Assembly (NCBI GenBank): GCA_021796385.1
Contig: JAJYXQ010000023.1
Span: forward strand, 115,728-179,727
Source: Thermoplasmata archaeon
GTDB taxonomy: Archaea > Thermoplasmatota > Thermoplasmata > Lutacidiplasmatales > UBA184
Direction of reading: 5' to 3'
DNA length: 64,000 nt
Shown here: in pieces, positions 9,767 to 18,563 of the stretch
Layout of the letters: each line of letters starts with the position of its first letter
Position numbering within the stretch: the first letter of the stretch is position 1
The notes under the pieces: model-generated
The model's database searches: none
Told to the model about the DNA's origin: nothing
What the model saw: only the letters and a program-made list of their open reading frames with translations
Program-made: the position numbers and the translations under genes

Positions 9767-10409
9767 ACGACACCGCCATCGATTCGAGGCGGGAGACGAC
9801 GGTCTCGACCGCCCGCGTGTACGGCTCGAGGTCGAGCCCAGGGTACCCCGCGACCGCCTCGAGGGCCCCCTCTGCGAGCATGGGTGGGATGCCCCGGTTG
9901 AGGAGCTCCTCCCGCCCCGGAGGGTCCGGCCGCCGGAGCGTCCGGCCGAGGACCAGCCGTTCGGTGGTCGCTTCCGCGATATCCAGAAGATGCTCGACCG
10001 ATCGGACCGGGTCCACCGGCACGATCGCTTCCGCCCGCACCGAGATGTACGAAACGCCCCGCTCGCTCACGAAGCAGTGCGTCTTGCCGATCACGAGGAC
10101 CTCTTGCGGGGGCACCACTTGCGAAAGGTATGCGAGCGTGCGGGGATGGAAACTGCTCCCCGTGACAGTACACGACCCCGTGGGGTCTTCCACCCGGGCG
10201 CGCAGGAGCGGGTTCTCCCCGGCCATCCGGTCCACCCCGACGATCCGGCCCGAAAGGAGCACCCGGTTCATCGTGGCCCCCAACGGGCTGAGCAAGTATG
10301 ACCGGCCCCGGTCCCCGGCGCCGCGCACCTCGACCCGGGAAGCATTGAGCTCGTGGGCGAAGACCCGCCATGCCACCTCTCGCTCTCGGAACTCACGAGA
10401 CGGTGTCAC
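9741..10409 (-). CDS. RPA-associated protein (COG3390 type)
   Basis: A 222-residue protein with an N-terminal OB-fold region (RVLLSGRIVGVDRM, LLRARVEDPTGSCTV, VLVIGKTHCFV) and a helical C-terminal half. It matches the archaeal family that accompanies replication protein A and is thought to work with it in single-stranded DNA binding. It starts with GTG inside the overlapping GTGA shared with the RPA stop codon, so the two are translationally coupled. The 3' end overlaps the convergent surface-protein gene by 26 bp. Confidence 0.88.
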   Translation of the reverse strand: MTPSREFREREVAWRVFAHELNASRVEVRGAGDRGRSYLLSPLGATMNRVLLSGRIVGVDRMAGENPLLRARVEDPTGSCTVTGSSFHPRTLAYLSQVVPPQEVLVIGKTHCFVSERGVSYISVRAEAIVPVDPVRSVEHLLDIAEATTERLVLGRTLRRPDPPGREELLNRGIPPMLAEGALEAVAGYPGLDLEPYTRAVETVVSRLESMAVSSKGPSAGA

Positions 10410-11299
10410 GGAAGGACCTCACGGGCGAGATGCCGTCGAAGCTCGGCCAGGCGCTTTGCCGGGAGCGCAGGCACCGGCTCATACGACTCGACAAGGAGGG
10501 TCGGGAACTCTCCGTTGAGAAGGCGCCCCTCCAGGCGGAAATAATGGCCCACGAGATGCGAATGCAACGTTTCCGATAGGACGGTGGAGGGTTGGGTACC
10601 GAGATCGGCATCCGAGATCGGGTGGCCCACGATGCGCTCCACATCCGGACGACGGATGCTCACCGTGACCGTTCCGGTGCCGTCATCGAGCACCGCCCGG
10701 AGGCGCAGGTCGATCTTGCCCTCGACCGTACCATGGGTCCCGCAGACGTTCGCCTGCAGCACGCGGGAACACTCGGGGCACCGATGGACCACACCCGTGG
10801 AGGAAAGGAGCGAAGTGATCACACCGCTCACGCGCGCCGGGAAAGCGGGGGGGCCCCCCTTGACCTGCCATAGCGGCATAGCGCGGTCCCCGCGCTCCCG
10901 CGCGGGCATCGGGACCTCCTCGGCCTTGAGCGGTTCGAAGCGGGTGTTCCGGGTGAGCCGGACCTCCGGGCGACCCTGCCAGTCGCGCACCTCGGCCCCG
11001 ATGAAGCGGAACGTGCTCCCTGCCAACAAGAGATCGCGCTTCGGATCGTCCCACCAGGTGAAACGCACTTGGGCCGAGCCGTCCGACAAGAGACCGGAGA
11101 AGAGCACGACCTTCACGCCATCCTTGCGGCGCGAGACCTCGCGCCACTCCGACTCGACAACCCGGGCGCGGAAGGTGACCGGGGAGGTGCCGGACCGGAG
11201 GTCGCCAAGGCGCGCGAGATGCTGTCCCTCCGAGGCCGTTCGCGCCCTCGAGAGCGCCGCACCGAGCGCCTCGCCATAAACCTCCTGCCCCCCCGACAT
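10406..11299 (-). CDS. Replication protein A, OB-fold and zinc-finger ssDNA-binding protein
   Basis: The 297-residue product carries a first OB fold at about residues 30-125 (VTFRARVVESEW to GRPEVRLTRNTRFEP). A second OB domain follows, interrupted by a zinc finger: CPEC, then C and H in VCGTHGTVEG. This arrangement is typical of euryarchaeal RPA (COG1599), which protects single-stranded DNA in replication and repair. I chose ATG 11299; a TTG at 11332 would add 11 residues. The gene is the first of a two-gene operon with its partner, joined by a 4-bp overlap. It diverges from pyrF. Confidence 0.92.
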   Translation of the reverse strand: MSGGQEVYGEALGAALSRARTASEGQHLARLGDLRSGTSPVTFRARVVESEWREVSRRKDGVKVVLFSGLLSDGSAQVRFTWWDDPKRDLLLAGSTFRFIGAEVRDWQGRPEVRLTRNTRFEPLKAEEVPMPARERGDRAMPLWQVKGGPPAFPARVSGVITSLLSSTGVVHRCPECSRVLQANVCGTHGTVEGKIDLRLRAVLDDGTGTVTVSIRRPDVERIVGHPISDADLGTQPSTVLSETLHSHLVGHYFRLEGRLLNGEFPTLLVESYEPVPALPAKRLAELRRHLAREVLP

Positions 11300-11422
11300 C
11301 CGTGCGTTCCTTGTCCCCGCTTGCGCTCGCAATGAGGCCCGGGTAGATGAAGTTGTGCCCGCCGGGGCGACCGCAGGCTCTACGGCTCGGCACGGAAGGC
11401 CGATCTTATCCCCCGGTCGAAG

Positions 11423-11432
11423 AACCTAAAGG
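11423..11432 (+). promoter_or_regulatory. TATA-like box of pyrF
   Basis: The element aacctaaagg is centred about 30 bp before ATG 11458. This supports that start and a nearly leaderless mRNA, rather than an upstream ATG at 11347. Confidence 0.5.
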
Positions 11433-11457
11433 GGCGGAGGCGTCCCCTTCGGCAGGC

Positions 11458-12324
11458 ATGGCCAAGAACTTCGCCGAACTCCTGGACCGGGCGCTCCTCG
11501 ACCATCGCACCTTCCTGACCGTAGGGCTCGACCCCCGTCCGGGGGGGATCCCGGCAGGTGTCGGAGGGGAGGAGCTCGAGGCCCTGCGCGGGTTCCTCCT
11601 TGGGATCATCGAGGCCACCCGGGACTACTGTGTCGCCTTCAAGATGCAGCTCGCAAGCTACCTCGCCTTTGGCCCCGGCGGGATGGACCTCCTGGCCGAG
11701 GTCAGAGCCGTGGCGGCGCGGGACCGGATCACGATCCTGGACCTGAAGGCCTCCGACATTCCCTCCACGATGGAACTCTATCGGAGCGCGGTCCTCGAAC
11801 GCTGGGGGTTCGATGCCATGACGGTGAACCCGTACCTGGGCTGGGAGACCATCTCCGCCGCGCTCAAGGAGGATGCGAAGGGCCTGTTCGTCCTGCTGCA
11901 CACTTCGAATGCCGGGGCGCAGGACTTCGAGGAGCGCACGGTCGACGGAGGCCAGCCGCTCTGGCGCACGATGATCCCGCGGCTGCGCGAGCTCTCGATG
12001 TCGGGGAACATCGGCGCCGTCGTGGGGGCCACGTTCCCGGAAGCCCTCACCGAGGCCCGCCAAGGACTGGGAACGTGTGTTCCGCTGCTGGTTCCCGGGG
12101 TCGGTCGGCAAGGGGGGTCCCTCGAGGACGTCCTTCGGTCCGGCCGGGGGGAATCCGGTGGCGCCTTGCTCATCAACGCCTCCCGCTCCATCCTGGAGGC
12201 CTCGCGCGGAAGCGATTGGAAAGAGGCCGCAGCGGCCGAGGCCGCGCACCTCACCCGCGCGATGCGCGATCTTCGGCCAGGTCCGACTGGAACAGCTTCT
12301 CCAGCTGGTCCACCACCACGCTGA
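11458..12324 (+). CDS. pyrF: Orotidine 5'-phosphate decarboxylase, type 2
   Basis: This enzyme converts OMP to UMP in the last step of pyrimidine synthesis. The 288-residue protein has the family landmarks VGLDPRP near residue 21, VAFKMQL, the catalytic LDLKASDIPST near 95, and the phosphate-binding PGVGRQGG with INASRSI. Length and motifs fit the longer type-2 form (COG0284). ATG 11458 is preferred because conserved sequence begins there and a TATA-like box lies 30 bp upstream. The last 25 or so codons are Pro/Gly-rich and non-conserved and overlap the convergent GT4 gene by 74 bp. Confidence 0.93.
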   Translation: MAKNFAELLDRALLDHRTFLTVGLDPRPGGIPAGVGGEELEALRGFLLGIIEATRDYCVAFKMQLASYLAFGPGGMDLLAEVRAVAARDRITILDLKASDIPSTMELYRSAVLERWGFDAMTVNPYLGWETISAALKEDAKGLFVLLHTSNAGAQDFEERTVDGGQPLWRTMIPRLRELSMSGNIGAVVGATFPEALTEARQGLGTCVPLLVPGVGRQGGSLEDVLRSGRGESGGALLINASRSILEASRGSDWKEAAAAEAAHLTRAMRDLRPGPTGTASPAGPPPR

Positions 12325-13402
12325 CCCCGTATTTCCGCACGGCGTTCTCCCGGGCCTTCTGCCCCATTTCGAAGAGGAGCCCGGGGTCGCTTAGGATTGC
12401 CGAGAGCTTCTTTGCCAGGTCCTCGGGAATCAACGGCTCCGTGAGCAGCCCGTCCACCCCGTTCTCGACGACCTCGCGGACCCCGGGCATGTCAGCCACG
12501 ATCACCGGCCGGCCGCAGGCCATCGCATTGACGGCGGCGAGGCCGAACCCCTCCAGCCGGTTCTGTGAGGGGCTGGCGACGACGGTGGCCAGGGCGTAAT
12601 AGCGCGGGAGCTCGTCGTCGGGCACCCCCTGGGCGAACACCACCCGATGGGAGAGCCCAAGGTCCAGCGCCTCCTTCTGGAGGAGCGGAAGGTCCGGGCC
12701 TCCCCCCACGATGACGAGCAGAACGTCGGAAGGGAGCATCTCGACGGCGCGCAGGAGGTCGTCCACCCCTTTGTGGGGGACGAGCCGCCCGACGAAGAGC
12801 ACGATCCGTTTCCCCTCCGCCCCAAGACGGGAGCGCAGCTCCGGGTCCTCGGTCATCGGATGGAAATGATCCGTGTCGACGAGCGACGGGATCACATGCG
12901 CGGAGATCCCGGTCAGGTACCGCGAAGTGCTCGCATAGCTCTCGGTGTGCACGATGACCCGGCGGGCCACGGCGAGGGTCTGGGGGAGGAACATCTTCTG
13001 GTAGAGCGCGGCCAGCAGCCCGCCGATCGGCCCTTCGAGATAGAGGTCGCAGTGATAGGTGAGATAGACCCGGTCCGACCGACCCCGGAGCGCCCGCGCG
13101 GCGAAGTACGATGTGAGCGGCGGAGGATAGTGCAGATGCACGACGTCGAACGCCATCTTCTCGAGATACCCGCCGATGCGGAGGGTGAGCGGTGTGGCGA
13201 GCACCGTGCCGAGGATGGGGGTCCGGACGATCCGGTACCCTGCCGGGTCCCGCTCTTCGGTCGAGAGGGTTCGGTCGTGCAGGGACGTCAGCACCGTCAC
13301 TTCGTGTCCCCTCCGAGCAAGCTCGGCCGCCACGAGCGCCACGTGGCTCTCTACCCCGCCCACGTGGGGCTTGAAGAAGGGGCAGACCTCTACAATCCGC
13401 AC
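12251..13402 (-). CDS. Glycosyltransferase family 4
   Basis: This 383-residue GT-B enzyme starts with GTG. The N-terminal lobe holds the family's FFKPHVGGVESHV acceptor loop. The C-terminal lobe has VGRLVPHKGVDDLL, the VVASPSQNRLEGFGLAAVNAMACGRPVI segment with the E-x7-E nucleotide-sugar motif, and VVENGVDGLL. It probably transfers a sugar from a nucleotide donor to a lipid or protein glycan on the inner membrane face; the substrate is unknown. A TATA box lies 24 bp upstream, which supports the GTG start. Its 3' end runs into the pyrF tail. Confidence 0.9.
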   Translation of the reverse strand: MRIVEVCPFFKPHVGGVESHVALVAAELARRGHEVTVLTSLHDRTLSTEERDPAGYRIVRTPILGTVLATPLTLRIGGYLEKMAFDVVHLHYPPPLTSYFAARALRGRSDRVYLTYHCDLYLEGPIGGLLAALYQKMFLPQTLAVARRVIVHTESYASTSRYLTGISAHVIPSLVDTDHFHPMTEDPELRSRLGAEGKRIVLFVGRLVPHKGVDDLLRAVEMLPSDVLLVIVGGGPDLPLLQKEALDLGLSHRVVFAQGVPDDELPRYYALATVVASPSQNRLEGFGLAAVNAMACGRPVIVADMPGVREVVENGVDGLLTEPLIPEDLAKKLSAILSDPGLLFEMGQKARENAVRKYGVSVVVDQLEKLFQSDLAEDRASRG

Positions 13403-13420
13403 ATCCCGGCAAATCGTCCG

Positions 13421-13430
13421 AACGTATAAG
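13421..13430 (-). promoter_or_regulatory. TATA box of the GT4 gene
   Basis: On the minus strand the box reads cttatacgtt and is centred 24 bp before GTG 13402. This is the spacing expected for a leaderless archaeal transcript. Confidence 0.6.
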
Positions 13431-13456
13431 AGGCTCCGTCTCCGGGAAACCGGCGG

Positions 13457-14128
13457 TCACGATTCCATCTTGGAGACGCGGACCACCGATGCGCCTAGGA
13501 GCACCGCCGCCACGACCGAGAGGGCGACCGGGAAAAGGGCGGTGAGATCGTGCTGCACGAGAAGGAAACCGGCGACCGCCACAGTGACGACACTGCCGAG
13601 GACGCCCACCACCAGTGCCTCGGATGCGCTGCGCGTGATCGTCGAGGCGGTGAACGTGACGCTGCCCAGGAAGAAGAGGAGCGAGAGCAGACCGAGGAAG
13701 AGATGGGTGGGAGCGAGGGGGATGAGGGCCGGGCCCGCCGTGGCCGGTACCAGGGCATCCGCCACGGGCCAAAGGAGTGCCGCACCGACGGCGAACGCTC
13801 CGAGCGATCCTCCGAAGACGACGGCCAGCCGCCCGGACAACATCGGCCCGCGCCTCTGAGGCAGCACCCACGCGACGAGGTGCGCCCGCCGCGAGAGTTC
13901 CTCGCCCAGCGACAGGGCTGCAAGGTCCAGCATGACCAAGCCCGCGAGACCCCCCGTGACAAAGAGCCCGAGGATGAGGGCGACGGCGTTCGAGGGGACC
14001 CGGAGGTACAGGAAGGCGATCCCGCTCCCGATCGGCCCGGCCACGGGTGGAATGAGCCAAAGGAAGATGCGCTGGGAGCGGAAGAGCCGGAGGATCTCCC
14101 AGCGGGCGTTCGCGACGAAGGCGCTCAT
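13457..14128 (-). CDS. ABC-2 type transporter permease
   Basis: The 223-residue protein has six predicted membrane helices (near residues 20-42, 48-72, 98-122, 130-155, 165-185 and 190-212) and almost no soluble domain, as in small ABC-2 permeases. It follows the ATPase gene with a 4-bp ATGA overlap, so the pair forms one transporter. The substrate is unknown; such pairs often export lipids, glycans or drugs. Confidence 0.82.
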   Translation of the reverse strand: MSAFVANARWEILRLFRSQRIFLWLIPPVAGPIGSGIAFLYLRVPSNAVALILGLFVTGGLAGLVMLDLAALSLGEELSRRAHLVAWVLPQRRGPMLSGRLAVVFGGSLGAFAVGAALLWPVADALVPATAGPALIPLAPTHLFLGLLSLLFFLGSVTFTASTITRSASEALVVGVLGSVVTVAVAGFLLVQHDLTALFPVALSVVAAVLLGASVVRVSKMES

Positions 14129-15072
14129 GACTCTTCCCTTCCCACCCGCTCGAGGTACCGCTCCTCCAACCGGTTCCGTGCGCTCTCCGCGCTGACGATC
14201 GGGATCCCCCCCGTCACCAATCGCTGGATGAGGGCGCTCTGCGCTGCTTCGTCGCCCGTGAACCGGAGCGTGACCTCCCGTGCCTCACGCTGTTCGACCG
14301 CCACGTCGGGGCCGAGGATGGTCCCGACGGACTCTAAAGTCACCGGGGAAAGCGTCCGGACATGGAGGACGATGGTTCGCCCCCCGACTTCCCCTCCCAC
14401 CCGGCCATCTACTGGTTCATCCCCCACGACCCGGCCGTTCCGGAGAAAGAGCACCCGATCGCACACTGCCTCGACATCCTCAAGGAGGTGCGTGGAGAAG
14501 AACAGGCTCACCCCATTCCGATGAAGGTCCTTTAGGAGAAGTCGAAGGTCCCGACGGGCGACAGGGTCTAGGCCCAGGGTAGGCTCGTCGAGGAGCAGGA
14601 CCTCGGGGTCCCCGATCAGGGCTCCGGCGACCTGAAGCCGCCGGAGCCGCCCGGTGCTCAAGCTTCCCAAGGGATGGGAGAGGTCTTCCGCCACCCCGAG
14701 GGCCCGGGCCACACGCTCCACGGCGCGGCCCCGATCCAGCCGGGAGACCCCCTTGATCTCGGCCATGTATCCGAGCATGTCCTCGCCGGTGAGGTAGGGA
14801 AGGACCCCGGGGGTCTCGATGAGCAGCCCGAGGTGTGCGAGGGCGCGGCGGCGGTCGTGGGCGGGGTCTACCCCGCCCACGGAAACGGTGCCGGCGTCCG
14901 GGTGCGCCAAACCCGAGATGATCCGGAGGGTAGTGGTCTTCCCCGCCCCGTTCGGGCCGAGGTAGCCCACGGCCTCGTTCCGGTGGAGGCCGAAGGACAC
15001 CGATGCGAGCGCTTCTACCGTACCGTATCGCTTCTGGACGCCGTCGAGGGTGATGATCGGGTCTCCGGGCAC
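14125..15072 (-). CDS. ABC transporter ATP-binding protein
   Basis: The 315-residue protein has a nucleotide-binding domain with Walker A GPNGAGKTTT near residue 43, the signature-like LSTGRLRRLQVAG near 140, Walker B VLLLDEPTLGLD near 158 and switch His in STHLLEDVE. A C-terminal extension of about 95 residues resembles the regulatory domain of ABC-2 ATPases. The signature carries TGRLR where SGGQ is usual. GTG 15072 is the first start before the conserved IITLDGVQKRYG. The gene lies 37 bp after mutY and overlaps the permease. Confidence 0.9.
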   Translation of the reverse strand: MPGDPIITLDGVQKRYGTVEALASVSFGLHRNEAVGYLGPNGAGKTTTLRIISGLAHPDAGTVSVGGVDPAHDRRRALAHLGLLIETPGVLPYLTGEDMLGYMAEIKGVSRLDRGRAVERVARALGVAEDLSHPLGSLSTGRLRRLQVAGALIGDPEVLLLDEPTLGLDPVARRDLRLLLKDLHRNGVSLFFSTHLLEDVEAVCDRVLFLRNGRVVGDEPVDGRVGGEVGGRTIVLHVRTLSPVTLESVGTILGPDVAVEQREAREVTLRFTGDEAAQSALIQRLVTGGIPIVSAESARNRLEERYLERVGREES

Positions 15073-15109
15073 GCGGGCACGATGTTCCGGGAGGAGATTA
15101 CCTCTTGGC

Positions 15110-16216
15110 CTATCGTTCCGCGGGAGCCCGATCGTCCCGGGACCCGAGAACATGGTCCCATGCGCGCCGGGCCGCACCGGCCATCGGCAGCCGCCCGAGG
15201 TCCGACCGCGGAACCCACCGATGACCCCGAGGATGCTCCGATTGGGCACCCACGGTTGCGTGAAAGACGGTGATCTCACAGACGAAATGGGTGTACCCGT
15301 ACCGGAACGTTCCGACCGCCCGAAGTTCACCAGTGGACCGAGGGCTCCAGCGCCGGAATGCACGCCGGGCGGCTGCCGCGGGGGATCCCCCGGCCCCGAC
15401 CGGGATCTCCGGGAATTCCCAAAGCCCGCCAAGCAGTCCCTCGGGAGGACGCTGGTGTACGAGGACCCGTCCCTTGTTCTCGAGCACGAGCACCGCCATG
15501 GGGACGCAACGACGGGAAGCCCGGGCGTGTCGCCGGGGGAGTACCCCCGGGTCCGGCAGCTCGCGATACGCCCAGCAATGCGGGGCGATCGGGCAGACGG
15601 TGCATCGCGGCGAACGGGGGAGGCAGACCGTCTCCCCCAGTTCCATGATCGCCTGCGCGGAACGTCCAGGGTGGACGGCGGGAAGGTCCTGCTCGAGACG
15701 GTCTTTGAGGCCTTGGCGAACGGGAGCGCGGGCCGGGTCCCGGCGCTCGCCGTAATAGCGGGCGGCCACCCTGAGGACGTTCGCATCCAGGCCGAGCACG
15801 GGAATCTCGAACGCCTGGCTTGCGATGGCCCGGGCCATGTACTCGCCGATCCCGGGGAGGGTTTCGAGGTCGCTGACCGAGGAGGGCAGGCGTCCGCCCC
15901 ACCTCCGCACGACATCCCGGGCGGCCCGATGCAGGTTCCGGGCCCGCGCATAGTAACCGGCCCCCTCCCAGACCTTGAGTACCCGGGAGAGGGGGGCCCG
16001 GGCCAATGCCCGCACGGTCGGAAAGGCCCGCAGGAAGCGCCGGTAGTACGGGACCGCCTGCGCCACCCGGGTCTGTTGGAGCAGCACTTCCGCCACCCAG
16101 ATGGCATAGGGTGAAGGGCGGAGACGCCACGGGAGGGGCCGGGCGTGCGTGTCGTACCATCGGAATAGGTCCTGGGCGAACAGGGGGGGTTCCCCTCGGG
16201 GCTCCCCCGCGCGCAC
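15110..16216 (-). CDS. mutY: A/G-specific adenine glycosylase
   Basis: This base-excision enzyme removes adenine mispaired with 8-oxoguanine. The 368-residue protein has the LLQQTRV motif, the helix-hairpin-helix LPGIGEYMA, the catalytic Asp in LGLDANVLRV, and a complete iron-sulfur loop C-x6-C-x2-C-x5-C at about residues 199-216. A C-terminal NUDIX-like domain (VLVLENKGRVLVHQRP, LLGGLWEFPE) recognises 8-oxoguanine. It starts with GTG 5 bp after the pdxS stop, so the two are probably co-transcribed. Possible oxidative stress links are inference. Confidence 0.94.
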   Translation of the reverse strand: MRAGEPRGEPPLFAQDLFRWYDTHARPLPWRLRPSPYAIWVAEVLLQQTRVAQAVPYYRRFLRAFPTVRALARAPLSRVLKVWEGAGYYARARNLHRAARDVVRRWGGRLPSSVSDLETLPGIGEYMARAIASQAFEIPVLGLDANVLRVAARYYGERRDPARAPVRQGLKDRLEQDLPAVHPGRSAQAIMELGETVCLPRSPRCTVCPIAPHCWAYRELPDPGVLPRRHARASRRCVPMAVLVLENKGRVLVHQRPPEGLLGGLWEFPEIPVGAGGSPAAAARRAFRRWSPRSTGELRAVGTFRYGYTHFVCEITVFHATVGAQSEHPRGHRWVPRSDLGRLPMAGAARRAWDHVLGSRDDRAPAER

Positions 16217-16221
16217 GACGG

Positions 16222-17148
16222 TCAGTGGGTTTCCACGTCGGCGGATCGGTGCGATTCCCGCTGTTGCAGGAGGTCCCCCGGCGGGATCGTCGTGATGTCG
16301 ATGCCCTTCATGGGTTCGCCGAGGCCGGTGCTCACTTCGGCGAGGCGCGCCGCGTCGGTGTAGTGCAATGTGGCCTCCACGATGGCATGGGCGACCTTCT
16401 TCGGGAACTTGGCCTTGAAGATGCCGCTGCCGACGAAGACGCCATCGGCGCCCAGGAGGCGCACGAGCGCCGCGTCCGCCGGAGTGGCGATCCCCCCCGC
16501 GGCGAAGTTGACGACGGGCAACCGTCCCAGCTCCCGGACCTCCTTGACGAGCTCGAGGGGGACCCGTTCGGCCGACACGAACTTTCGGATCTCGGTGTCA
16601 TCCCCCTGGCGCAACATCACGATCTCATCGTGGATGGCGCGCAGGTGGCGGACGGCCTCGACCACGTTGCCGGTCCCGGCCTCGCCCTTCGTCCGGATCA
16701 TCGCGGCCCCCTCGGCGATACGCCGGAGGGCCTCGCCCAGGTTGCGGGCACCGCAGACGAAGGGGACGTGAAAGGCCTTCTTCTCGATGTGGTAGAATGG
16801 GTCGGCGGGTGTCAGGACCTCGGATTCGTCGACCATGTCGACCCCGAGCTGTTCCAGGATCCGGGCTTCGGCCGTGTGGCCGATCCGGGCCTTGGCCATG
16901 ACGGGGATGCTGACGGCATCCATGATCTCGCGGACCTTCTTCGGGTCGGCCATGCGGGCGACCCCACCCTGGGCCCGGATGTCCGCGGGGACGCGTTCTA
17001 GGGCCATGACGGCGACGGCCCCCGCCTCCTCGGCGATGCGGGCCTGCTCGGCGGTCGTGACATCCATGATGACCCCGCCCTGCTGCATGCGGGCGAAGCC
17101 GCGCTTCAATCGTTCGGTCCCCGTGCGGGGAGGCGCCATCACGCTCAT
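16222..17148 (-). CDS. pdxS: Pyridoxal 5'-phosphate synthase lyase subunit
   Basis: PdxS builds PLP from ribose 5-phosphate, glyceraldehyde 3-phosphate and ammonia. The 308-residue TIM-barrel protein is strongly conserved: [12 protein letters not shown] at the N-terminus, active-site lysines in VMAKARIGH (about K85) and [13 protein letters not shown] (about K154), [16 protein letters not shown] and VGSGIFK near the C-terminus. The partner glutaminase PdxT is not in the window. The promoter has a TATA box ending in the stop codon of the preceding small gene. Several PLP enzymes (TrpB, HemL, an aminotransferase) are encoded nearby. Confidence 0.97.
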   Translation of the reverse strand: MSVMAPPRTGTERLKRGFARMQQGGVIMDVTTAEQARIAEEAGAVAVMALERVPADIRAQGGVARMADPKKVREIMDAVSIPVMAKARIGHTAEARILEQLGVDMVDESEVLTPADPFYHIEKKAFHVPFVCGARNLGEALRRIAEGAAMIRTKGEAGTGNVVEAVRHLRAIHDEIVMLRQGDDTEIRKFVSAERVPLELVKEVRELGRLPVVNFAAGGIATPADAALVRLLGADGVFVGSGIFKAKFPKKVAHAIVEATLHYTDAARLAEVSTGLGEPMKGIDITTIPPGDLLQQRESHRSADVETH

Positions 17149-17177
17149 GGTATCCTCGATCGGGCTACCGGTCCGGG

Positions 17178-17188
17178 ACTATTTAACG
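17178..17188 (-). promoter_or_regulatory. TATA box of pdxS, overlapping an upstream stop codon
   Basis: On the minus strand cgttaaatagt is centred 35 bp before ATG 17148. Its last bases are also the TAG stop of the 50-residue upstream gene. Confidence 0.6.
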
Positions 17189-17331
17189 GATGTGGCGATT
17201 CTCCGGCCCCGGTGGTATCGGGAGAGCATGGCCATCTCGTCGGCCATCTGAATGAGGGCCTTCCGTTTCGAGGGGTCCCGGTCGAACTTCGACAGCGCCC
17301 GGAAGAAGAGGCCCATCAGGTACGGCTTCAT
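17179..17331 (-). CDS. Small basic protein following the aminotransferase
   Basis: A 50-residue reading frame begins at ATG 17331, which overlaps the aminotransferase stop codon in the pattern ATGA, and ends at TAG 17179. The peptide starts MKPYLMGLFFRALSKF and is rich in Lys and Arg with a conserved-looking DRDPSKRKALIQMADEMA helix. It has no membrane segment long enough to span. The coupled start and good codon use suggest a real gene. I do not recognise a family. Confidence 0.55.
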   Translation of the reverse strand: MKPYLMGLFFRALSKFDRDPSKRKALIQMADEMAMLSRYHRGRRIATSVK

Positions 17332-18458
17332 TGGAGGTCGTGGGCGAACTCGGAAAGGATGGTCATGGCCCGGCCGATGTTCTCTCGGGAGTTCGCGAAC
17401 GAGAACCGGAGATGGCCCTTCCCGAGCGACCCGAACGCGGAGCCGGGCGTGCACAAGAGCCCGCGCTGGAGGAGCCCATGCGCCGCCTCCACGTCCGTCA
17501 TGTCCCAATCAAAGCTCGGGAACGCGTAGAACGCCCCGGTCGGTGGAACGCAATGCATCCCCGGGATCGACCGGAGGTACTTCACGATGAAGTCGCGGCG
17601 GTGACGGAACTCCCGCACCATTGCCGCCACATCAGCCGCCCCGTCCTGTAACCCTTTGAGGGCCGCGATCTGCGGCGGCGTCGGCGCGCACGCGACGAGG
17701 TGGTAGTGGATCTTGTCCGCTTCGGTGAGGAATTCCTTCTCTCCGAGCATGTACCCGAGGCGCCAACCCGTCATGGCGAAGATCTTGCTGAACGAGTTCA
17801 CGACGATGACCTTGTCGAGGCGTCCCCAGAAGCTGGTGTAGGGTTCGCTCAGGTATTGGATCTGATCGTAGACCTCGTCGGAGATGATCGTGAGGTCGTG
17901 ATCAAGCGCGAGCTTGACGAGACGGTCCACGACCTTCCGGGGAAACACCGTGCCGGTCGGATTGGAGGGCGAGTTCACGACGAGTGCTGTGGTCCGCCGA
18001 GTGATCTTGCTCTCGAGCTCGTCGAAGTCCGGCAAGAAAGCGTTCGACTCCTTGAGCGAGTAGAAGACCGGACGGGCGTCGGCCATCCGGGCGTGCTGTG
18101 CGTAGAGCACGAATCCCGGGTTCGGGACGAGCACCTCGTCCCCGGCCTCGTAGAGCGTGAGCGCCGCGACGGCCAGCGCCTCCGATCCGCCGACGGAGAT
18201 CATGACGTTGTCCCGGCTGGCCGGGCCGTAGCGCTCCTCGTAGATCCGGGCGATGGTGTCCCGCAACGGGATGATCCCGCGGGTCGGGCCGTACTTGTTG
18301 AACCCCTCGCGGACCGCTTGGAAGAGCGCCTCCTTGACCATCTCGGGCGGGTTGAAGTCCGGTTCACCCAGACCGAGGTTGACAGCATCCGGCGGGGCCG
18401 CATCGAACATCTTGCGGATGCCCGACATTTCCAGGTTCCGAGCTCGTTCCGAGATCAT
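17328..18458 (-). CDS. Class I/II PLP-dependent aminotransferase (aspartate/aromatic type)
   Basis: The 376-residue fold-type I aminotransferase has NLGLGEPDF, SVGGSEALAVA, NSPSNPTGTV, the SDEVYD loop, the PLP lysine in SFSKIFAMTGWRLGY (about K223) and the carboxylate-binding Arg in LRFSFANS near the end. It belongs to the archaeal aspartate aminotransferase-like group; substrate range cannot be fixed from sequence, though aromatic amino acids are plausible. ATG 18458 is preferred, as the 35 codons before it are not conserved and ggaggt lies about 15 bp upstream. It is followed by the coupled 50-residue gene. Confidence 0.92.
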   Translation of the reverse strand: MISERARNLEMSGIRKMFDAAPPDAVNLGLGEPDFNPPEMVKEALFQAVREGFNKYGPTRGIIPLRDTIARIYEERYGPASRDNVMISVGGSEALAVAALTLYEAGDEVLVPNPGFVLYAQHARMADARPVFYSLKESNAFLPDFDELESKITRRTTALVVNSPSNPTGTVFPRKVVDRLVKLALDHDLTIISDEVYDQIQYLSEPYTSFWGRLDKVIVVNSFSKIFAMTGWRLGYMLGEKEFLTEADKIHYHLVACAPTPPQIAALKGLQDGAADVAAMVREFRHRRDFIVKYLRSIPGMHCVPPTGAFYAFPSFDWDMTDVEAAHGLLQRGLLCTPGSAFGSLGKGHLRFSFANSRENIGRAMTILSEFAHDLQ

Positions 18459-18563
18459 GGCCTTGGGGACAGATGTACCTCCGCGGTCCCGGATAAAGGC
18501 ATCACCGTGAGAAGCTCTGTCACGCTGGCTTCGCTTCTCCGGAGGTCCCCGTCGGGCGGTCAT

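Noticed and set aside
14125..16107. Apparent 660-residue fusion ending in the ABC ATPase
   Set aside because: The N-terminal 340 codons only shadow mutY in another frame; the ATPase starts at GTG 15072.
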